From Erythrobacter ani (GTDB taxonomy: Bacteria; Pseudomonadota; Alphaproteobacteria; Sphingomonadales; Sphingomonadaceae), in assembly GCF_019204025.1 (NCBI RefSeq), contig NZ_JAGSPB010000001.1, forward strand, positions 1,054,001 through 1,118,000: a DNA stretch of 64,000 nt, in the 5' to 3' direction. Below are positions 53,476-63,170 of this stretch, piece by piece (position 1 is the stretch's first letter; the number at the start of each line of letters is the position of its first letter). A program made the translations under genes and the position numbers. Under the pieces are notes generated by a model. The model saw nothing but the letters and a program-made list of their open reading frames with translations. It was not told where the DNA came from and ran no database searches.

Positions 53476-54495
53476 ATGCCGGGCCCGCTGCTCGATACTC
53501 TCAAAGGTACCAAACAAGACGTCGCTCCGGTCTGGCTCATGCGGCAGGCCGGGCGTTACCTTCCCGAATATCGCGAATTGCGCGCCGAAAAGGGCGGCTT
53601 TCTCGAACTGGTTTATGACAGCGATGCTGCTGCCGAGATTACCGTGCAGCCGATCCGCCGGTTTTCCTTCGACGGGGCAATCCTGTTTTCCGATATCCTG
53701 ATCGTTCCTCATGCGATGGGGCAGGGACTCGAATTTCTCGCAGGGGAAGGACCGAAACTCAGCCCAACTCTGCTGGAGGCGGAACTGTCCGACTTCACCG
53801 AGGCGAAAGAGCGCTTCGATCCGATTTACGCGACCGTGCGCAAGACGCGGGCGATGATATCGGACCAGGTTACGATGCTGGGTTTCGCAGGGTCTCCCTG
53901 GACGGTTGCTACCTATATGATCGCAGGTCAAGGTTCGAAGGATCAGGGACCGGCGCGCCTGCTTGCCTACCGCGATCCGGAGCGCATGCAGGCGGTCTGC
54001 GATGCGATCATTGAGGTTTCGGTCGAGTATCTGCGCGGGCAGATCGACGCCGGTGCCGAAGCCGTGCAATTGTTCGACAGCTGGGCGGGAAGTCTCGCGC
54101 CGAACCAGTTCGAACGGTGGGTGGTCGCCCCGAACGCGGCTATCACGGCTGCGATCAAGGCTTCGCACCCCGACACCCCAGTGATCGGCTTTCCGAAGGG
54201 CGCAGGAGCGAAACTTCCCGCCTATGCGCGCGAGACGGGTGTCGATGCGGTCGGCCTCGACGAAACGCTCGATCCTGCTTGGGCGCATGCGAGTCTGCCG
54301 GAAGGAATGCCGGTTCAGGGCAATTTCGATCCGCTATTGCTCGAAGCGGGCGGGCCAGCTTTGTCCAGGCGAGTGCATACGATCATCGAGGCGTTCGAGG
54401 ATCGTCCGCATGTGTTCAATCTCGGCCACGGGATTGGCCAGTTCACGCCGATCGAACATGTCGAGCAGTTGCTTGCAACCCTGCGAGCAAGGTAG
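53476..54495 (+). CDS. hemE: uroporphyrinogen decarboxylase
   Basis: A 339-residue heme-pathway enzyme that removes four carboxyls to give coproporphyrinogen III. Signatures: PVWLMRQAGRYLPEYRELR near residue 20, IVPHAMGQGLEFLAGEGP, GFAGSPWTVATYMIAGQGSK, and FNLGHGIGQFTPIEHVEQL near the end. GAGG precedes the ATG by 7 bases. The 20-odd bases before the ribosome site are almost pure A/T. Confidence 0.95.
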   Translation: MPGPLLDTLKGTKQDVAPVWLMRQAGRYLPEYRELRAEKGGFLELVYDSDAAAEITVQPIRRFSFDGAILFSDILIVPHAMGQGLEFLAGEGPKLSPTLLEAELSDFTEAKERFDPIYATVRKTRAMISDQVTMLGFAGSPWTVATYMIAGQGSKDQGPARLLAYRDPERMQAVCDAIIEVSVEYLRGQIDAGAEAVQLFDSWAGSLAPNQFERWVVAPNAAITAAIKASHPDTPVIGFPKGAGAKLPAYARETGVDAVGLDETLDPAWAHASLPEGMPVQGNFDPLLLEAGGPALSRRVHTIIEAFEDRPHVFNLGHGIGQFTPIEHVEQLLATLRAR

Positions 54496-54504
54496 AGCGC
54501 AGCG

Positions 54505-54948
54505 ATGCAGCAATTCCTTCTCTCGATTTATCCGTGGCTAAAGATCGGCCATGTGATTTTCATGGTGTTTTGGCTTGCGGGGCTGTTCATGCTCCCGCGC
54601 CAGTGCATTTACATGCTAGATCACGCGCCAGGCTCCGCAGGCGAGGCGAAGTGGGCCGAGCGCATGGGAAAGCTGCGCACAATCATCCTGACACCCAGTC
54701 TGATCGTGGTTTGGGTCCTCGGCCTGTCGCTCGCCTACGCAATTGGCGCCTTCAGTGAAGGGTGGTTTCACGCCAAACTGACGCTCGTTCTGGCGCTGAC
54801 CGGCTATCACGGCTGGTTGGTCGCCCAGACCAAGAAAATGGCTCGCGGCGAGCGGCCACTGCCCGAGAAACGGCTTCGCATGATCGGGGAGGTGCCTGGA
54901 CTGCTGCTGGTCCTCGTCGTTGCGCTCGTTTATTTGAAACCATTCTGA
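54505..54948 (+). CDS. hemJ: protoporphyrinogen oxidase HemJ (CopD-like family)
   Basis: A 147-residue membrane protein with four spans. The conserved histidine is in WLKIGHVIFMVFWLAGLFMLPR, and the AKLTLVLALTGYHGWLVAQTKKM and RMIGEVPGLLLVLVVALVY blocks match HemJ. It oxidises protoporphyrinogen IX to protoporphyrin IX. The hemE-hemJ-rho order is standard in alphaproteobacteria. Confidence 0.92.
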   Translation: MQQFLLSIYPWLKIGHVIFMVFWLAGLFMLPRQCIYMLDHAPGSAGEAKWAERMGKLRTIILTPSLIVVWVLGLSLAYAIGAFSEGWFHAKLTLVLALTGYHGWLVAQTKKMARGERPLPEKRLRMIGEVPGLLLVLVVALVYLKPF

Positions 54949-55131
54949 CGATTGGCGATTGACCGCGGACCGCGGGAAACCTATTTCGAACACCTTATCC
55001 GGTTGCGGTTGCGCGTTTCTGTGCGGCCCCGTCTGCTTTCTCCAAGCCCCAGCCTTTTTCATCCAAGAGGCGCCTCGTCCAAAGAGGTACTGACGATCCG
55101 GCCAATCCTTTAGTTTTGGAATAATTTTGCA

Positions 55132-56397
55132 ATGCATCTCAAAGAGTTAAAACAGAAAACACCGGCCGAGCTCGTCCAGATGGCGGAAGAGCTTGGGGTT
55201 GAGGGCGCGTCGACCATGCGCCGGCAGGACTTGATGTTCTGCATCCTCCGGGAACTTGCCGAAGACGATGAGTATGAAGAAAAAATCATGGGCATCGGCA
55301 CGATCGAAGTGCTGCAGGACGGTTTCGGTTTCCTGCGTTCGCCCGAGGCGAATTATCTCGCCGGGCCGGACGATATCTATGTTTCCCCCAACCAGATCCG
55401 CAAATGGGGTCTGCGTACCGGCGACACGGTCGAAGGGGAAATTCGGGCACCGAGAGAAGGCGAGCGATACTTCGCGCTGACGAGCCTCACGACGGTCAAT
55501 TTTGAAGACCCGTCGCAGGTTCGCATGCGCACGAACTTCGATAACCTTACGCCGCTCTATCCCGATCAGAAGCTATCGCTCGATACGCTCGATCCGACAG
55601 AGAAAGACAAGTCGGCGCGTGTAATCGATATCATCTCGCCGCAGGGCAAGGGCCAGCGCGCCCTGATCGTGGCACCGCCCCGCACGGGTAAGACCGTGCT
55701 GCTGCAGAATATCGCGAAGGCGATCACCGACAACCATCCGGAAGTGTTCCTCTTGGTCCTGCTCGTCGACGAGCGTCCGGAAGAAGTGACCGACATGCAG
55801 CGCAGCGTGAAAGGCGAAGTGATTGCGTCGACCTTCGACGAGCCGGCCAATCGCCACGTGCAGGTTGCCGAAATGGTGATCGAAAAGGCGAAACGCCTGG
55901 TCGAGCACAAGAACGATGTCGTCATCCTGCTCGATTCCATCACCCGCCTTGGTCGGGCCTACAACACTGTCGTTCCGAGCTCGGGCAAGGTGCTGACGGG
56001 CGGTGTCGATGCCAACGCGCTCCAGCGGCCGAAGCGATTCTTCGGCGCCGCGCGTAACATCGAGGAGGGTGGATCGCTCTCTATCATCGCGACCGCGCTT
56101 ATCGATACCGGTAGTCGTATGGACGAGGTGATCTTCGAAGAATTCAAGGGCACCGGTAACTCTGAAATCGTGCTCGATCGCAAGGTCTCGGACAAGCGGA
56201 TCTTCCCGGCGCTCGACGTTGGCAAGTCCGGTACGCGCAAGGAAGAACTGCTGGTCGAGAAGGACAAGCTGTCGAAAATGTGGGTGCTGCGCCGCATCCT
56301 CATGCAGATGGGCACCGTCGATGCGATGGAATTCCTGCTCGACAAGATGAAGGATTCCAAGACCAACGAAGACTTCTTCGACACGATGAACCAATAG
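55132..56397 (+). CDS. rho: transcription termination factor Rho
   Basis: A 421-residue hexameric RNA helicase. N-terminal Rho_N helices ([21 protein letters not shown]), the cold-shock-like RNA site ([36 protein letters not shown]), Walker A ([16 protein letters not shown]), Walker B ([17 protein letters not shown]), and the Q-loop region [24 protein letters not shown]. It ends transcription of untranslated RNA. A 183-base leader precedes it; no structure was identified in it. Confidence 0.96.
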   Translation: MHLKELKQKTPAELVQMAEELGVEGASTMRRQDLMFCILRELAEDDEYEEKIMGIGTIEVLQDGFGFLRSPEANYLAGPDDIYVSPNQIRKWGLRTGDTVEGEIRAPREGERYFALTSLTTVNFEDPSQVRMRTNFDNLTPLYPDQKLSLDTLDPTEKDKSARVIDIISPQGKGQRALIVAPPRTGKTVLLQNIAKAITDNHPEVFLLVLLVDERPEEVTDMQRSVKGEVIASTFDEPANRHVQVAEMVIEKAKRLVEHKNDVVILLDSITRLGRAYNTVVPSSGKVLTGGVDANALQRPKRFFGAARNIEEGGSLSIIATALIDTGSRMDEVIFEEFKGTGNSEIVLDRKVSDKRIFPALDVGKSGTRKEELLVEKDKLSKMWVLRRILMQMGTVDAMEFLLDKMKDSKTNEDFFDTMNQ

Positions 56398-56414
56398 GGA
56401 AATCAGCGATTTGA

Positions 56415-56462
56415 ACCTGGTCGAGCTGCTTCATGGCAAGCTCGGCCGGGTCGCGGTTTTTT
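56415..56462 (+). terminator. intrinsic terminator after rho
   Basis: ACCTGGTCGAGCT at 56415-56427 and AGCTCGGCCGGGT at 56439-56451 form a 13-bp stem with two G-U pairs; after five bases a run of six T follows (56457-56462). Confidence 0.6.
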
Positions 56463-56505
56463 GGTAATTGGCAATCGCCCAATCTGGTCTTAAAGCTCAT
56501 CGGCG

Positions 56506-56898
56506 ATGATCAGTCAGTATCTCTATATCAGCACCGCGCCGAGCCTGTCGCGCGATGAGGTCGATTCGATCCTGGACAGCAGTGCACGGAATAATCCTGC
56601 AAATGGCATTACGGGTCTCCTGATCTATAACGGGCGGAATTTTCTTCAATTGCTCGAAGGTGATGAGGCGGAACTGGTTTCGCTCATGGTTCGGATCACC
56701 CACGATCCGCGTCACACAGGCATTTCGATCCTCGAAAGCAACCGTATCGAGCGCAGATCGTGCCCTGACTGGGCGATGAAGCGCATCGTCATTGCGGAAA
56801 GCCCAGAGAAGCGGCGCGAACTTCTGGAATCCGAGCTGCCGGAAACCCTCGATGCCGGTCTTCGCAAGGTGATCATGAACTTCGCGGTATTGAATTAG
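56506..56898 (+). CDS. BLUF-domain blue-light receptor
   Basis: A 130-residue protein made of a single BLUF (flavin) domain. Photocycle residues are present: Tyr7 in QYLYISTA, Asn30 in ARNNPANGITGLLIYNG and Gln48 in NFLQLLEG. The ITHDPRHTGISIL block and SCPDWAMKRI (Trp/Met region) complete the domain. No fused output domain, so it should signal by protein-protein contact; the partner is unknown. Confidence 0.9.
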   Translation: MISQYLYISTAPSLSRDEVDSILDSSARNNPANGITGLLIYNGRNFLQLLEGDEAELVSLMVRITHDPRHTGISILESNRIERRSCPDWAMKRIVIAESPEKRRELLESELPETLDAGLRKVIMNFAVLN

Positions 56899-57303
56899 TT
56901 ACGCTTTTTGCGCTTCCAGCTGGGCTGCCATCATTTCCCAGACCTTGTTCACGGCCTTGAGTGGCCGAACCATCACTTTGAAATCCTTGATCAACCCTTC
57001 CTCGTCGAAGGCGATCATATCGATTCCGTTGACGAGAATGCCATCCATCTCGGTCATGAACTCCAGCACAGCGGTATCGCCGCTCACCACCTCGCGAACA
57101 TAGCGAAAGCTGTCATTGCCGAGGGTTTGACTGGCGGCGCTGAGATAAGCGACGACGATGGCGCGGCCCTCTTGCGGTGTATGGACGACTGGCGAGTGAA
57201 AGACGGCGTCTTCCCGCATGATCGCTTCGAGGTCATCGGGTTTGCTCCCGTTCTCTGCGACTTCGTGCCAACGGGCGAGGGCGGCGTGCACATCCATTTT
57301 CAT
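56899..57303 (-). CDS. SnoaL/NTF2-like family protein
   Basis: A 134-residue cone-shaped NTF2-like protein. Features: ALARWHEVAENGSKPDDLEAIMREDAVFHSPVVHTP and VVSGDTAVLEFMTEMDGILVNGIDMIAFDEEGLIKDFKVMVRP. Such proteins bind or convert small hydrophobic molecules; no catalytic residue can be assigned. It lies 5 bases downstream of the dienelactone hydrolase gene, so is probably in its operon. Confidence 0.83.
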   Translation of the reverse strand: MKMDVHAALARWHEVAENGSKPDDLEAIMREDAVFHSPVVHTPQEGRAIVVAYLSAASQTLGNDSFRYVREVVSGDTAVLEFMTEMDGILVNGIDMIAFDEEGLIKDFKVMVRPLKAVNKVWEMMAAQLEAQKA

Positions 57304-57308
57304 AGCGC

Positions 57309-58007
57309 TTAGCCCAGATGTCCTTCGAAGAAGGCAGCGGTGCGGCCGTCCGCAACAGTTGCCGCCTCTTCGTCCCGTCGCTTTCCTGTCTCTGTGGCAA
57401 ATCCGTGATCGAGACCGACGTAATCGTGCAGCGTCACGCGCGGGTGATGGTCGAGGCCTTCGTGCATCGCCTTTTGCGTATCCTTGTCAACGAACCCGTC
57501 TTCGGTTGGGATGTGGAGCATGAGCGGGTTTGAGATCGCGTGCTTCTCATTGAGGAGGCCGTCAATGCCCACTCCATAATAGCCGACCGTTGCATCAATA
57601 TCGGTGCGCGCTGCTGTCATGTAGGCAAGCCGTCCACCGAGGCAGTAACCGACGCATCCGACCTTGGCGACGCCCATCTCGCGCCGGATGTGATGAATTG
57701 TCGCTTCGATATCCCGAATACCGAGGTCTTGGTTGAACTTGCCCATCAGATCGAGCGCCTTCTGGAATTCAGGCTCCACATCGGGATCGAGTTCCACTCC
57801 GGGGGTCAAACGCCAAAACAGATCGGGTGCGACCGCGAGATAACCATCGGCCGCCAATTTGTCGCATTTCCGGCGAATACCGGCGTTCACTCCGAAGATT
57901 TCCTGGATGACGATGATCGCCGCCTTGGGCGTACCTTCCGGCATGGCAACATAGGCGTTAAAGCTGTCGCTGCCTTCGAGTGTCGAGATTTTGATCGTGT
58001 TGCCCAC
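57309..58007 (-). CDS. dienelactone hydrolase family protein
   Basis: A 232-residue alpha/beta hydrolase. IIVIQEIFGVNAGIRRKCDKLAADGYLAVAPDLFWR is the family start; the nucleophile cysteine is in VGCVGYCLGGRLAYM, and the Asp/His pair appears in EDGFVDKDT and GLDHGFAT. Members hydrolyse dienelactone or related esters. No other aromatic-degradation gene is nearby, so the substrate is open. Confidence 0.88.
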   Translation of the reverse strand: MGNTIKISTLEGSDSFNAYVAMPEGTPKAAIIVIQEIFGVNAGIRRKCDKLAADGYLAVAPDLFWRLTPGVELDPDVEPEFQKALDLMGKFNQDLGIRDIEATIHHIRREMGVAKVGCVGYCLGGRLAYMTAARTDIDATVGYYGVGIDGLLNEKHAISNPLMLHIPTEDGFVDKDTQKAMHEGLDHHPRVTLHDYVGLDHGFATETGKRRDEEAATVADGRTAAFFEGHLG

Positions 58008-58171
58008 GGTAGAGCTCCTTTTCAGCAGATTAAACGCGGCTCATGTAATATCCAGGCCGTGTGATGTCGTGGCAAAGCTTCTATCCATTGCGCCTTGGCA
58101 TTGCCAAACCCAAATGCCACAAAGCGATCAATGATGCTGCGAGATGTCGGCGTTGAAACGGGAGATATGCT

Positions 58172-58441
58172 GTGAAGGTCAATGTCGAGGTGGAGTGCAC
58201 CCCAGAAGAAGCGAGGAGCCTGATGGGGCTGCCCGATGTGTCGGAGGCGAACAGCATTTATGTCGACAACATCGCGAATGCGATGAAGGGCGTGAGCAGC
58301 CCAGATCAGTTGCAGCAATATGCTCAGGCGCTGGCTCCGATGGGCCAGGTGGGCCTCAAGCTGTTCCAGAGCTTCGTCGAGGGCGGAATGCGCGCAGGAG
58401 CCGCAGCGGCGGGCAAGACATCGAGCAAGTCGGACGACTGA
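58172..58441 (+). CDS. DUF6489 family protein
   Basis: An 89-residue protein with a GTG start. VNVEVECTPEEARSLMGLPDVS and LAPMGQVGLKLFQSFVEGGMRAGA match DUF6489, which is common in Sphingomonadales; function unknown. It may interact with membranes through the second half, which is amphipathic. It lies 23 bases before mnmE. Confidence 0.75.
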   Translation: MKVNVEVECTPEEARSLMGLPDVSEANSIYVDNIANAMKGVSSPDQLQQYAQALAPMGQVGLKLFQSFVEGGMRAGAAAAGKTSSKSDD

Positions 58442-58464
58442 TACCTCCCACCGAAGCCAAATAA

Positions 58465-59757
58465 ATGACCGATACCATTTTTGCCGTTTCGAGCGGCGCG
58501 CCTCCCGCCGCGATCGGTGTTGTTCGGGTGAGTGGGGGGCGTGCTGGACGAGCAGTTGGCGAGCTTGCCGGAAGGTGCATCGAACCTCGACATGCTAGTC
58601 TTGCCAAATTGCGCGGATCGCGCGGTGAAGTGCTCGATGAGGCGCTCGTCCTCTGGTTTCCCGGCCCGAATACCGCAACCGGAGAAGACCTGGCTGAGTT
58701 CCATTGCCACGGAGGGCGGGCTGTCCTTGCAGCGGTTGAAGCGGCGCTGGCGAAATTGGACGGGTTTCGCAGGGCTGAGCCTGGTGAGTTTACACGCCGC
58801 GCCTTTGCCAATGGTCGGATCGACTTGGCGGAGTCGGAAGGGTTGGCCGACCTGCTCGCAGCAGAGACCGAGCTGCAACGGGCCTCAGCGATAACCAATG
58901 CCAACGGGGCATTATCACAGAAGGTCGAGGCTTGGCGTAGCGAACTGCTGCGACTGTCTGCGCAGATAGAGGCTGCATTGGACTTCTCCGATGAAGATGA
59001 CGTCGAAGAACTGCCCCAGAGTTTCACGTGGAACACTTCAGCGCTTCTCGGTGAGATTGATGAGTGGTTGGCCCGGCCGCGTTCGGAAATGCTTGGGGAA
59101 GGCGTCAGGGTAGCCATTGCCGGACCGCCCAATGCCGGCAAGTCGACATTGTTCAACGCGCTGGTTGAAAGCGAGGCGGCAATCACGTCTTCCATCGCCG
59201 GGACAACCCGCGATCTGATTGAGCGCTCGGTCGATGTCGAGGGGGTCCCGTTCACCTTTATTGATACGGCAGGCCTGCGCGACCTGTCTTTGGATCCAAC
59301 AGCGGATCCGATCGAAGCGATCGGTATCGACCGTGCGCGCGAGGCTTTGACCGGCGCGAATATCGTGCTTTGGCTCGGAGAAGAGGGTGAGGGGCCGATC
59401 AATGCGTGGGAGGTTTCGGCCAAGGCTGACCTTAAGGGTTCTTCCCGAAAATCGGGTGACGGTGTGCATCATGTGTCTGCAGCCACCGGAGCAGGTCTGG
59501 CTGAGTTGAAATACGCGCTGGTGAATGCGGCGCGTTCGTTCCTTCCAAAGCCAAGCCAGGCGTCCCTGAATGCCCGACAGCATCGGCGCTTAGAAGAGGC
59601 TGCAAGTGCACTTAGGTCCGTCGGTGCGCTTCGCGATCCCTTGTTGATCGGTGAGGAATTGCGGCGGGCGAGGGTCGCGTTCGACAGGCTGGTTGGCCGG
59701 TCCACCACGGAGGACATGCTCGATGCGCTTTTTGGACGGTTTTGTATTGGAAAGTAA
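58465..59757 (+). CDS. mnmE: tRNA modification GTPase MnmE
   Basis: A 430-residue GTPase that works with MnmG to install the cmnm5 group on wobble uridine. N-terminal folate-binding part: AVSSGAPPAAIGVVRVSGGRA. G-domain: P-loop GPPNAGKSTLFNAL, SSIAGTTRDLIE and DTAGLRD. The G4 motif, usually NKxD, reads AKAD. The C-terminal FCIGK carries the catalytic cysteine. A parS-like site lies inside the coding region (59020). Confidence 0.95.
   Translation: MTDTIFAVSSGAPPAAIGVVRVSGGRAGRAVGELAGRCIEPRHASLAKLRGSRGEVLDEALVLWFPGPNTATGEDLAEFHCHGGRAVLAAVEAALAKLDGFRRAEPGEFTRRAFANGRIDLAESEGLADLLAAETELQRASAITNANGALSQKVEAWRSELLRLSAQIEAALDFSDEDDVEELPQSFTWNTSALLGEIDEWLARPRSEMLGEGVRVAIAGPPNAGKSTLFNALVESEAAITSSIAGTTRDLIERSVDVEGVPFTFIDTAGLRDLSLDPTADPIEAIGIDRAREALTGANIVLWLGEEGEGPINAWEVSAKADLKGSSRKSGDGVHHVSAATGAGLAELKYALVNAARSFLPKPSQASLNARQHRRLEEAASALRSVGALRDPLLIGEELRRARVAFDRLVGRSTTEDMLDALFGRFCIGK
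59020..59035. promoter_or_regulatory. parS-like site inside mnmE
   Basis: AGTTTCACGTGGAACA, differing from the parS consensus TGTTTCACGTGAAACA/TGTTCCACGTGGAACA only at the first base. It is inside the mnmE reading frame; three more sites follow within 3.3 kb. Confidence 0.7.
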
Positions 59758-59774
59758 AACGCTGTCCGCATGAG

Positions 59775-59790
59775 TGTTTCACGTGAAACA
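59775..59790. promoter_or_regulatory. parS site between mnmE and mnmG
   Basis: TGTTTCACGTGAAACA, an exact match to the ParB-binding consensus, extended to an 18-base perfect palindrome at 59774-59791. Located 18 bases after the mnmE stop. Confidence 0.9.
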
Positions 59791-59840
59791 CCTGCAAACA
59801 GGTTTTGACCTCGGGGCGGACACCACCTATCTCGCCAACC

Positions 59841-61706
59841 ATGCACGAATTTGATGTCCTGGTCGTCGGCGGCGGACACGCCGGTGTGGAAGCAGCGTGC
59901 GCTTCCGCGCGGATGGGTGCGCGTACTGGCCTCGTGAGCTTCGATCTTGACGCTATCGGCGCAATGAGTTGCAACCCCGCAATCGGAGGCTTGGGTAAGG
60001 GTCATCTGGTGCGCGAAGTCGATGCTCTCGATGGTATCATAGGAAGAGCCGCCGATGCGGGAGCGATTCACTACCGCATGCTCAACCGGTCGAAGGGTAG
60101 CGCGGTGTGGGGTCCGCGCGTGCAGGCAGATCGAGTTCTCTTCAAGGTGGCTGTTCAGCATGCAGTGCACACTCAGGGCAATCTCACACTGATTGCCGGG
60201 GAGGCGGCGGCGCTCGTCCTTGAGGGCGGTCATGTATGCGGTCTTGAACTTGCCGATGGGACAATATTCCGGGCACCGCGGGTTATCCTCTGCACCGGGA
60301 CGTTCCTTGGCGGGGTGCTTTTCCGCGGAGAAGAGCGTTTCGAAGGGGGGCGTATCGGAGAGAACGCCGCCAAGCGTCTTGCCGATCAATTGCGAGGAGC
60401 GGAGCTGCCAATGGCTCGCCTCAAGACCGGTACGCCGCCCCGTCTTGATGGGCGCACAATCGATTGGGGCGTGCTTGAGGAGCAAATGTCCGAAGCCGAT
60501 GAATGGACGATGTCACCCCTCACCGGCAGGCGTGTAAACCCTCAGGTCTTCTGTGCAATCACGCGCACTACCGAGGCCTCACACGATGTCATTCGCGCAA
60601 ACCTGCACCGTTCGCCTTTGTTTTCGGGAGCGATCGATGCTGCAGGGCCCCGATATTGCCCTTCCATCGAGGACAAGATCCACCGCTTCGGTGACCGCGA
60701 TGGCCATCAGGTGTTTCTGGAGCCCGAGGGCCTGACAACGCATTTGGTCTATCCGAACGGGATTAGCACTTCGCTGCCGGTGGACGTGCAGCAGGACATG
60801 CTTCGATCAATGCCGGGGCTGCACCGTGTCGAGATGGCTGTTCCCGGCTATGCGGTCGAATATGATCACATCGATCCGCGCGCTCTCACGCCAGACCTTC
60901 AATTGCGTGCGATACCGGGACTGTATTGTGCCGGCCAGATCAACGGTACCACCGGCTATGAAGAAGCGGCGGCGCAGGGCCTGGTGGCCGGATTTGGCGC
61001 GGCTGCGGCGACGTTGGGTATCGATCCGCCTAAGCTCGATCGCGCCAATTCGTACATCGCGGTGATGGTCGACGATTTGACTTTGCAAGGCGTGACCGAG
61101 CCTTACCGCATGCTGACCGCCCGGGCCGAATACAGGCTGCGTCTGCGGGCGAACAACGCGTCCACACGGCTGACGCCGCTCGGAATTGGTGCTGGATGTA
61201 TCGGCGATCAGCGACGCGCGTGGTATCAACAGCGCGAGCAAGGCAGAGCGGCGCTTGAGGACGCCTTTTCCCGGATGGTAAGTGCCAAGGAAATCGCAGA
61301 CGCCGGTCTGCCCGTACGTAGAGATGGTGGTGACAAGGCGTTGGCCGATTGGCTCAGGCATGATGGGCTGGATCTCGGCGCACTCTCGCCGTGGCTGGGT
61401 GACATAACGCAGGACAACCCTGATCTTGCCGCGGAAATGGCTGAGGATGCAGCCTATGCCCCCTATCTGGCTCGGCAGGATGCGGAGCTGCGGAATCTGC
61501 GCGCATCAGAGGAAATGGTGTTAAGTCGTCATTTTCCCTACGGGGAGGTCCCAGGTCTTTCGAATGAGATGGTGGAGAGGCTAACGATTGCTTCCCCGGC
61601 GACGCTTGCGGCAGCAGGACGCGTTCCAGGCATCACACCTGCCGCCCTGTCGGCATTGCTCGTCTATGCGCGGCGTTATGAGCAGAGGGGTCAGGCTGCG
61701 GCATGA
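59841..61706 (+). CDS. mnmG: tRNA uridine 5-carboxymethylaminomethyl modification enzyme MnmG
   Basis: A 621-residue FAD enzyme, partner of MnmE. FAD site: [22 protein letters not shown] near residue 5. Then [41 protein letters not shown], and the C-terminal [17 protein letters not shown] region and [23 protein letters not shown] 59841 is the family start. Its TGA overlaps the rsmG ATG. Confidence 0.95.
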   Translation: MHEFDVLVVGGGHAGVEAACASARMGARTGLVSFDLDAIGAMSCNPAIGGLGKGHLVREVDALDGIIGRAADAGAIHYRMLNRSKGSAVWGPRVQADRVLFKVAVQHAVHTQGNLTLIAGEAAALVLEGGHVCGLELADGTIFRAPRVILCTGTFLGGVLFRGEERFEGGRIGENAAKRLADQLRGAELPMARLKTGTPPRLDGRTIDWGVLEEQMSEADEWTMSPLTGRRVNPQVFCAITRTTEASHDVIRANLHRSPLFSGAIDAAGPRYCPSIEDKIHRFGDRDGHQVFLEPEGLTTHLVYPNGISTSLPVDVQQDMLRSMPGLHRVEMAVPGYAVEYDHIDPRALTPDLQLRAIPGLYCAGQINGTTGYEEAAAQGLVAGFGAAAATLGIDPPKLDRANSYIAVMVDDLTLQGVTEPYRMLTARAEYRLRLRANNASTRLTPLGIGAGCIGDQRRAWYQQREQGRAALEDAFSRMVSAKEIADAGLPVRRDGGDKALADWLRHDGLDLGALSPWLGDITQDNPDLAAEMAEDAAYAPYLARQDAELRNLRASEEMVLSRHFPYGEVPGLSNEMVERLTIASPATLAAAGRVPGITPAALSALLVYARRYEQRGQAAA

Positions 61707-62353
61707 CACCTGTCACGCTTGTGGAATCCGAAGCCGATGCCCGGGCATATGTTGGGAAGTTTGTGGATGCCGCCGCCACGGACCGGCTTGGACGGTTCGC
61801 AGAACTTCTGATTGAAGAGAACAAGCATCAGAATTTGATCAGCAGGGCCTCCGAAAAACATATCTGGCAGCGACACATCGCCGATAGCGCGCAACTACTG
61901 GAGCATGTTCCACGTGAAACACTCGAGCGCGAAGAGGCGCTTTGGCTCGATCTCGGGACGGGGGCCGGGCCTCCGGGCCTGGTTATCGCCGCTCTGCTGC
62001 CTGATCTACAGGTTAGACTGGTAGAATCGCGGGCACGCCGCGTTGCTTTCCTTAAGGATTGCGTCGAAAAACTCGGTTTGGATCGATGCCAAGTCCTGGG
62101 CGATCGGCTAGAGCGTGTTCAGCCATTCCACGCCAGTGTCATATCGGCACGTGCATTCGCGCCCCTCGATAAACTTTTGCGATTATCCGCACCCTTCTCC
62201 ACAGCGGCCACCACCCATCTATTGCCCAAAGGACGGTCTGCGGCGCACGAATTGGAACAGCAAAAAGCACCGATTCGGAAAATGTTTCACGTGGAACAGT
62301 CATTGACCGATCGCGATGCAGGCATCATCGTGAGTTCTCCGAGCCACAAATAG
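61703..62353 (+). CDS. rsmG: 16S rRNA (guanine527-N7)-methyltransferase
   Basis: A 216-residue SAM methyltransferase for G527 of 16S rRNA. Motifs: [61 protein letters not shown] and [18 protein letters not shown] overlap with mnmG. Two parS sites lie within its frame (61906 and 62283). Confidence 0.94.
   Translation: MTPVTLVESEADARAYVGKFVDAAATDRLGRFAELLIEENKHQNLISRASEKHIWQRHIADSAQLLEHVPRETLEREEALWLDLGTGAGPPGLVIAALLPDLQVRLVESRARRVAFLKDCVEKLGLDRCQVLGDRLERVQPFHASVISARAFAPLDKLLRLSAPFSTAATTHLLPKGRSAAHELEQQKAPIRKMFHVEQSLTDRDAGIIVSSPSHK
61906..61921. promoter_or_regulatory. parS site inside rsmG
   Basis: TGTTCCACGTGAAACA, a hybrid of the two consensus halves with one base breaking the dyad. Encoded within the rsmG reading frame. 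Confidence 0.85.
62283..62298. promoter_or_regulatory. parS site near the end of rsmG
   Basis: TGTTTCACGTGGAACA, the mirror hybrid of the site at 61906. It lies in the last 24 codons of rsmG, about 100 bases before parA. Confidence 0.85.
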
Positions 62354-62393
62354 CGCAAATCGGGCGCAGAAAGGGCCATCAGGCACGAAAATC

Positions 62394-63170
62394 ATGCTGA
62401 CCATAGCGATAGCGAACCAAAAGGGTGGGGTGGGCAAGACCACAACAGCGATCAACATGGCAACCGCCATGGCGGCGACTGGGTGGCGAACACTTCTTAT
62501 CGATCTCGACCCCCAAGGGAACGCATCGACCGGAATGGGCGTGGATTCAGCCGCACGTGGGATTTCGAGCTACGATTTGCTCGTCGATGAAGCTCCGCTA
62601 GCCGATGCTGTAGTTGAAACGAGCATACCTGGCCTGGACCTCGTTCCGGCGACTCAGGATTTAAGCGGCGCTGAAATCGAACTTGTTTCGGTCGAAGAGA
62701 GGACCGCGCGATTGCGCAAGGCGCTAAATGATCACCGTGGGCACGAGATTTGCTTTATCGATTGCCCACCCTCGCTGGGTCTTCTTACGCTGAATGCATT
62801 GTGCGCCGCGGACACGCTGCTAGTCCCGCTCCAATGCGAATTTTTCGCGCTCGAGGGCCTCAGCCAGCTTCTGCAGACGGTGGAGCGGGTGCAGCAGCGG
62901 TTCAACCCATCGCTCGACATCATCGGTGTCGCGCTGACCATGTTCGACCGACGCAATCGCCTCACCGACCAGGTCTCCGACGATGTCCGCGACTGTCTCG
63001 GCAATTTGGTGTTTGAAACCGTTATTCCGCGCAATGTCCGGCTTTCCGAAGCCCCCAGTCACGGGCTCCCCGCGCTTGTTTACGACCATGCCTGCACGGG
63101 CAGCCGCGCCTATATTTCGCTAGCGCGCGAATTGATCGGTCGTTTTCCGCCTGAAAGGCAGGCCGCATGA
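62394..63170 (+). CDS. parA: chromosome partitioning ATPase ParA
   Basis: A 258-residue deviant-Walker ATPase that forms the gradient pulling ParB-parS complexes to the new pole. Walker A: IANQKGGVGKTTTAINMA at residue 5. Further motifs: LLIDLDPQGNASTGMG and ICFIDCPPSLGLLTLNAL. The length fits chromosomal ParA/Soj. Its stop overlaps parB (ATGA). Confidence 0.96.
   Translation: MLTIAIANQKGGVGKTTTAINMATAMAATGWRTLLIDLDPQGNASTGMGVDSAARGISSYDLLVDEAPLADAVVETSIPGLDLVPATQDLSGAEIELVSVEERTARLRKALNDHRGHEICFIDCPPSLGLLTLNALCAADTLLVPLQCEFFALEGLSQLLQTVERVQQRFNPSLDIIGVALTMFDRRNRLTDQVSDDVRDCLGNLVFETVIPRNVRLSEAPSHGLPALVYDHACTGSRAYISLARELIGRFPPERQAA

Noticed and set aside
55854..55862. Other CACGTG cores such as those near 27469, 33694, 41029, 55857 and 62553
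   Set aside because: They lack the flanking TGTTTC/GAAACA arms required for parS.
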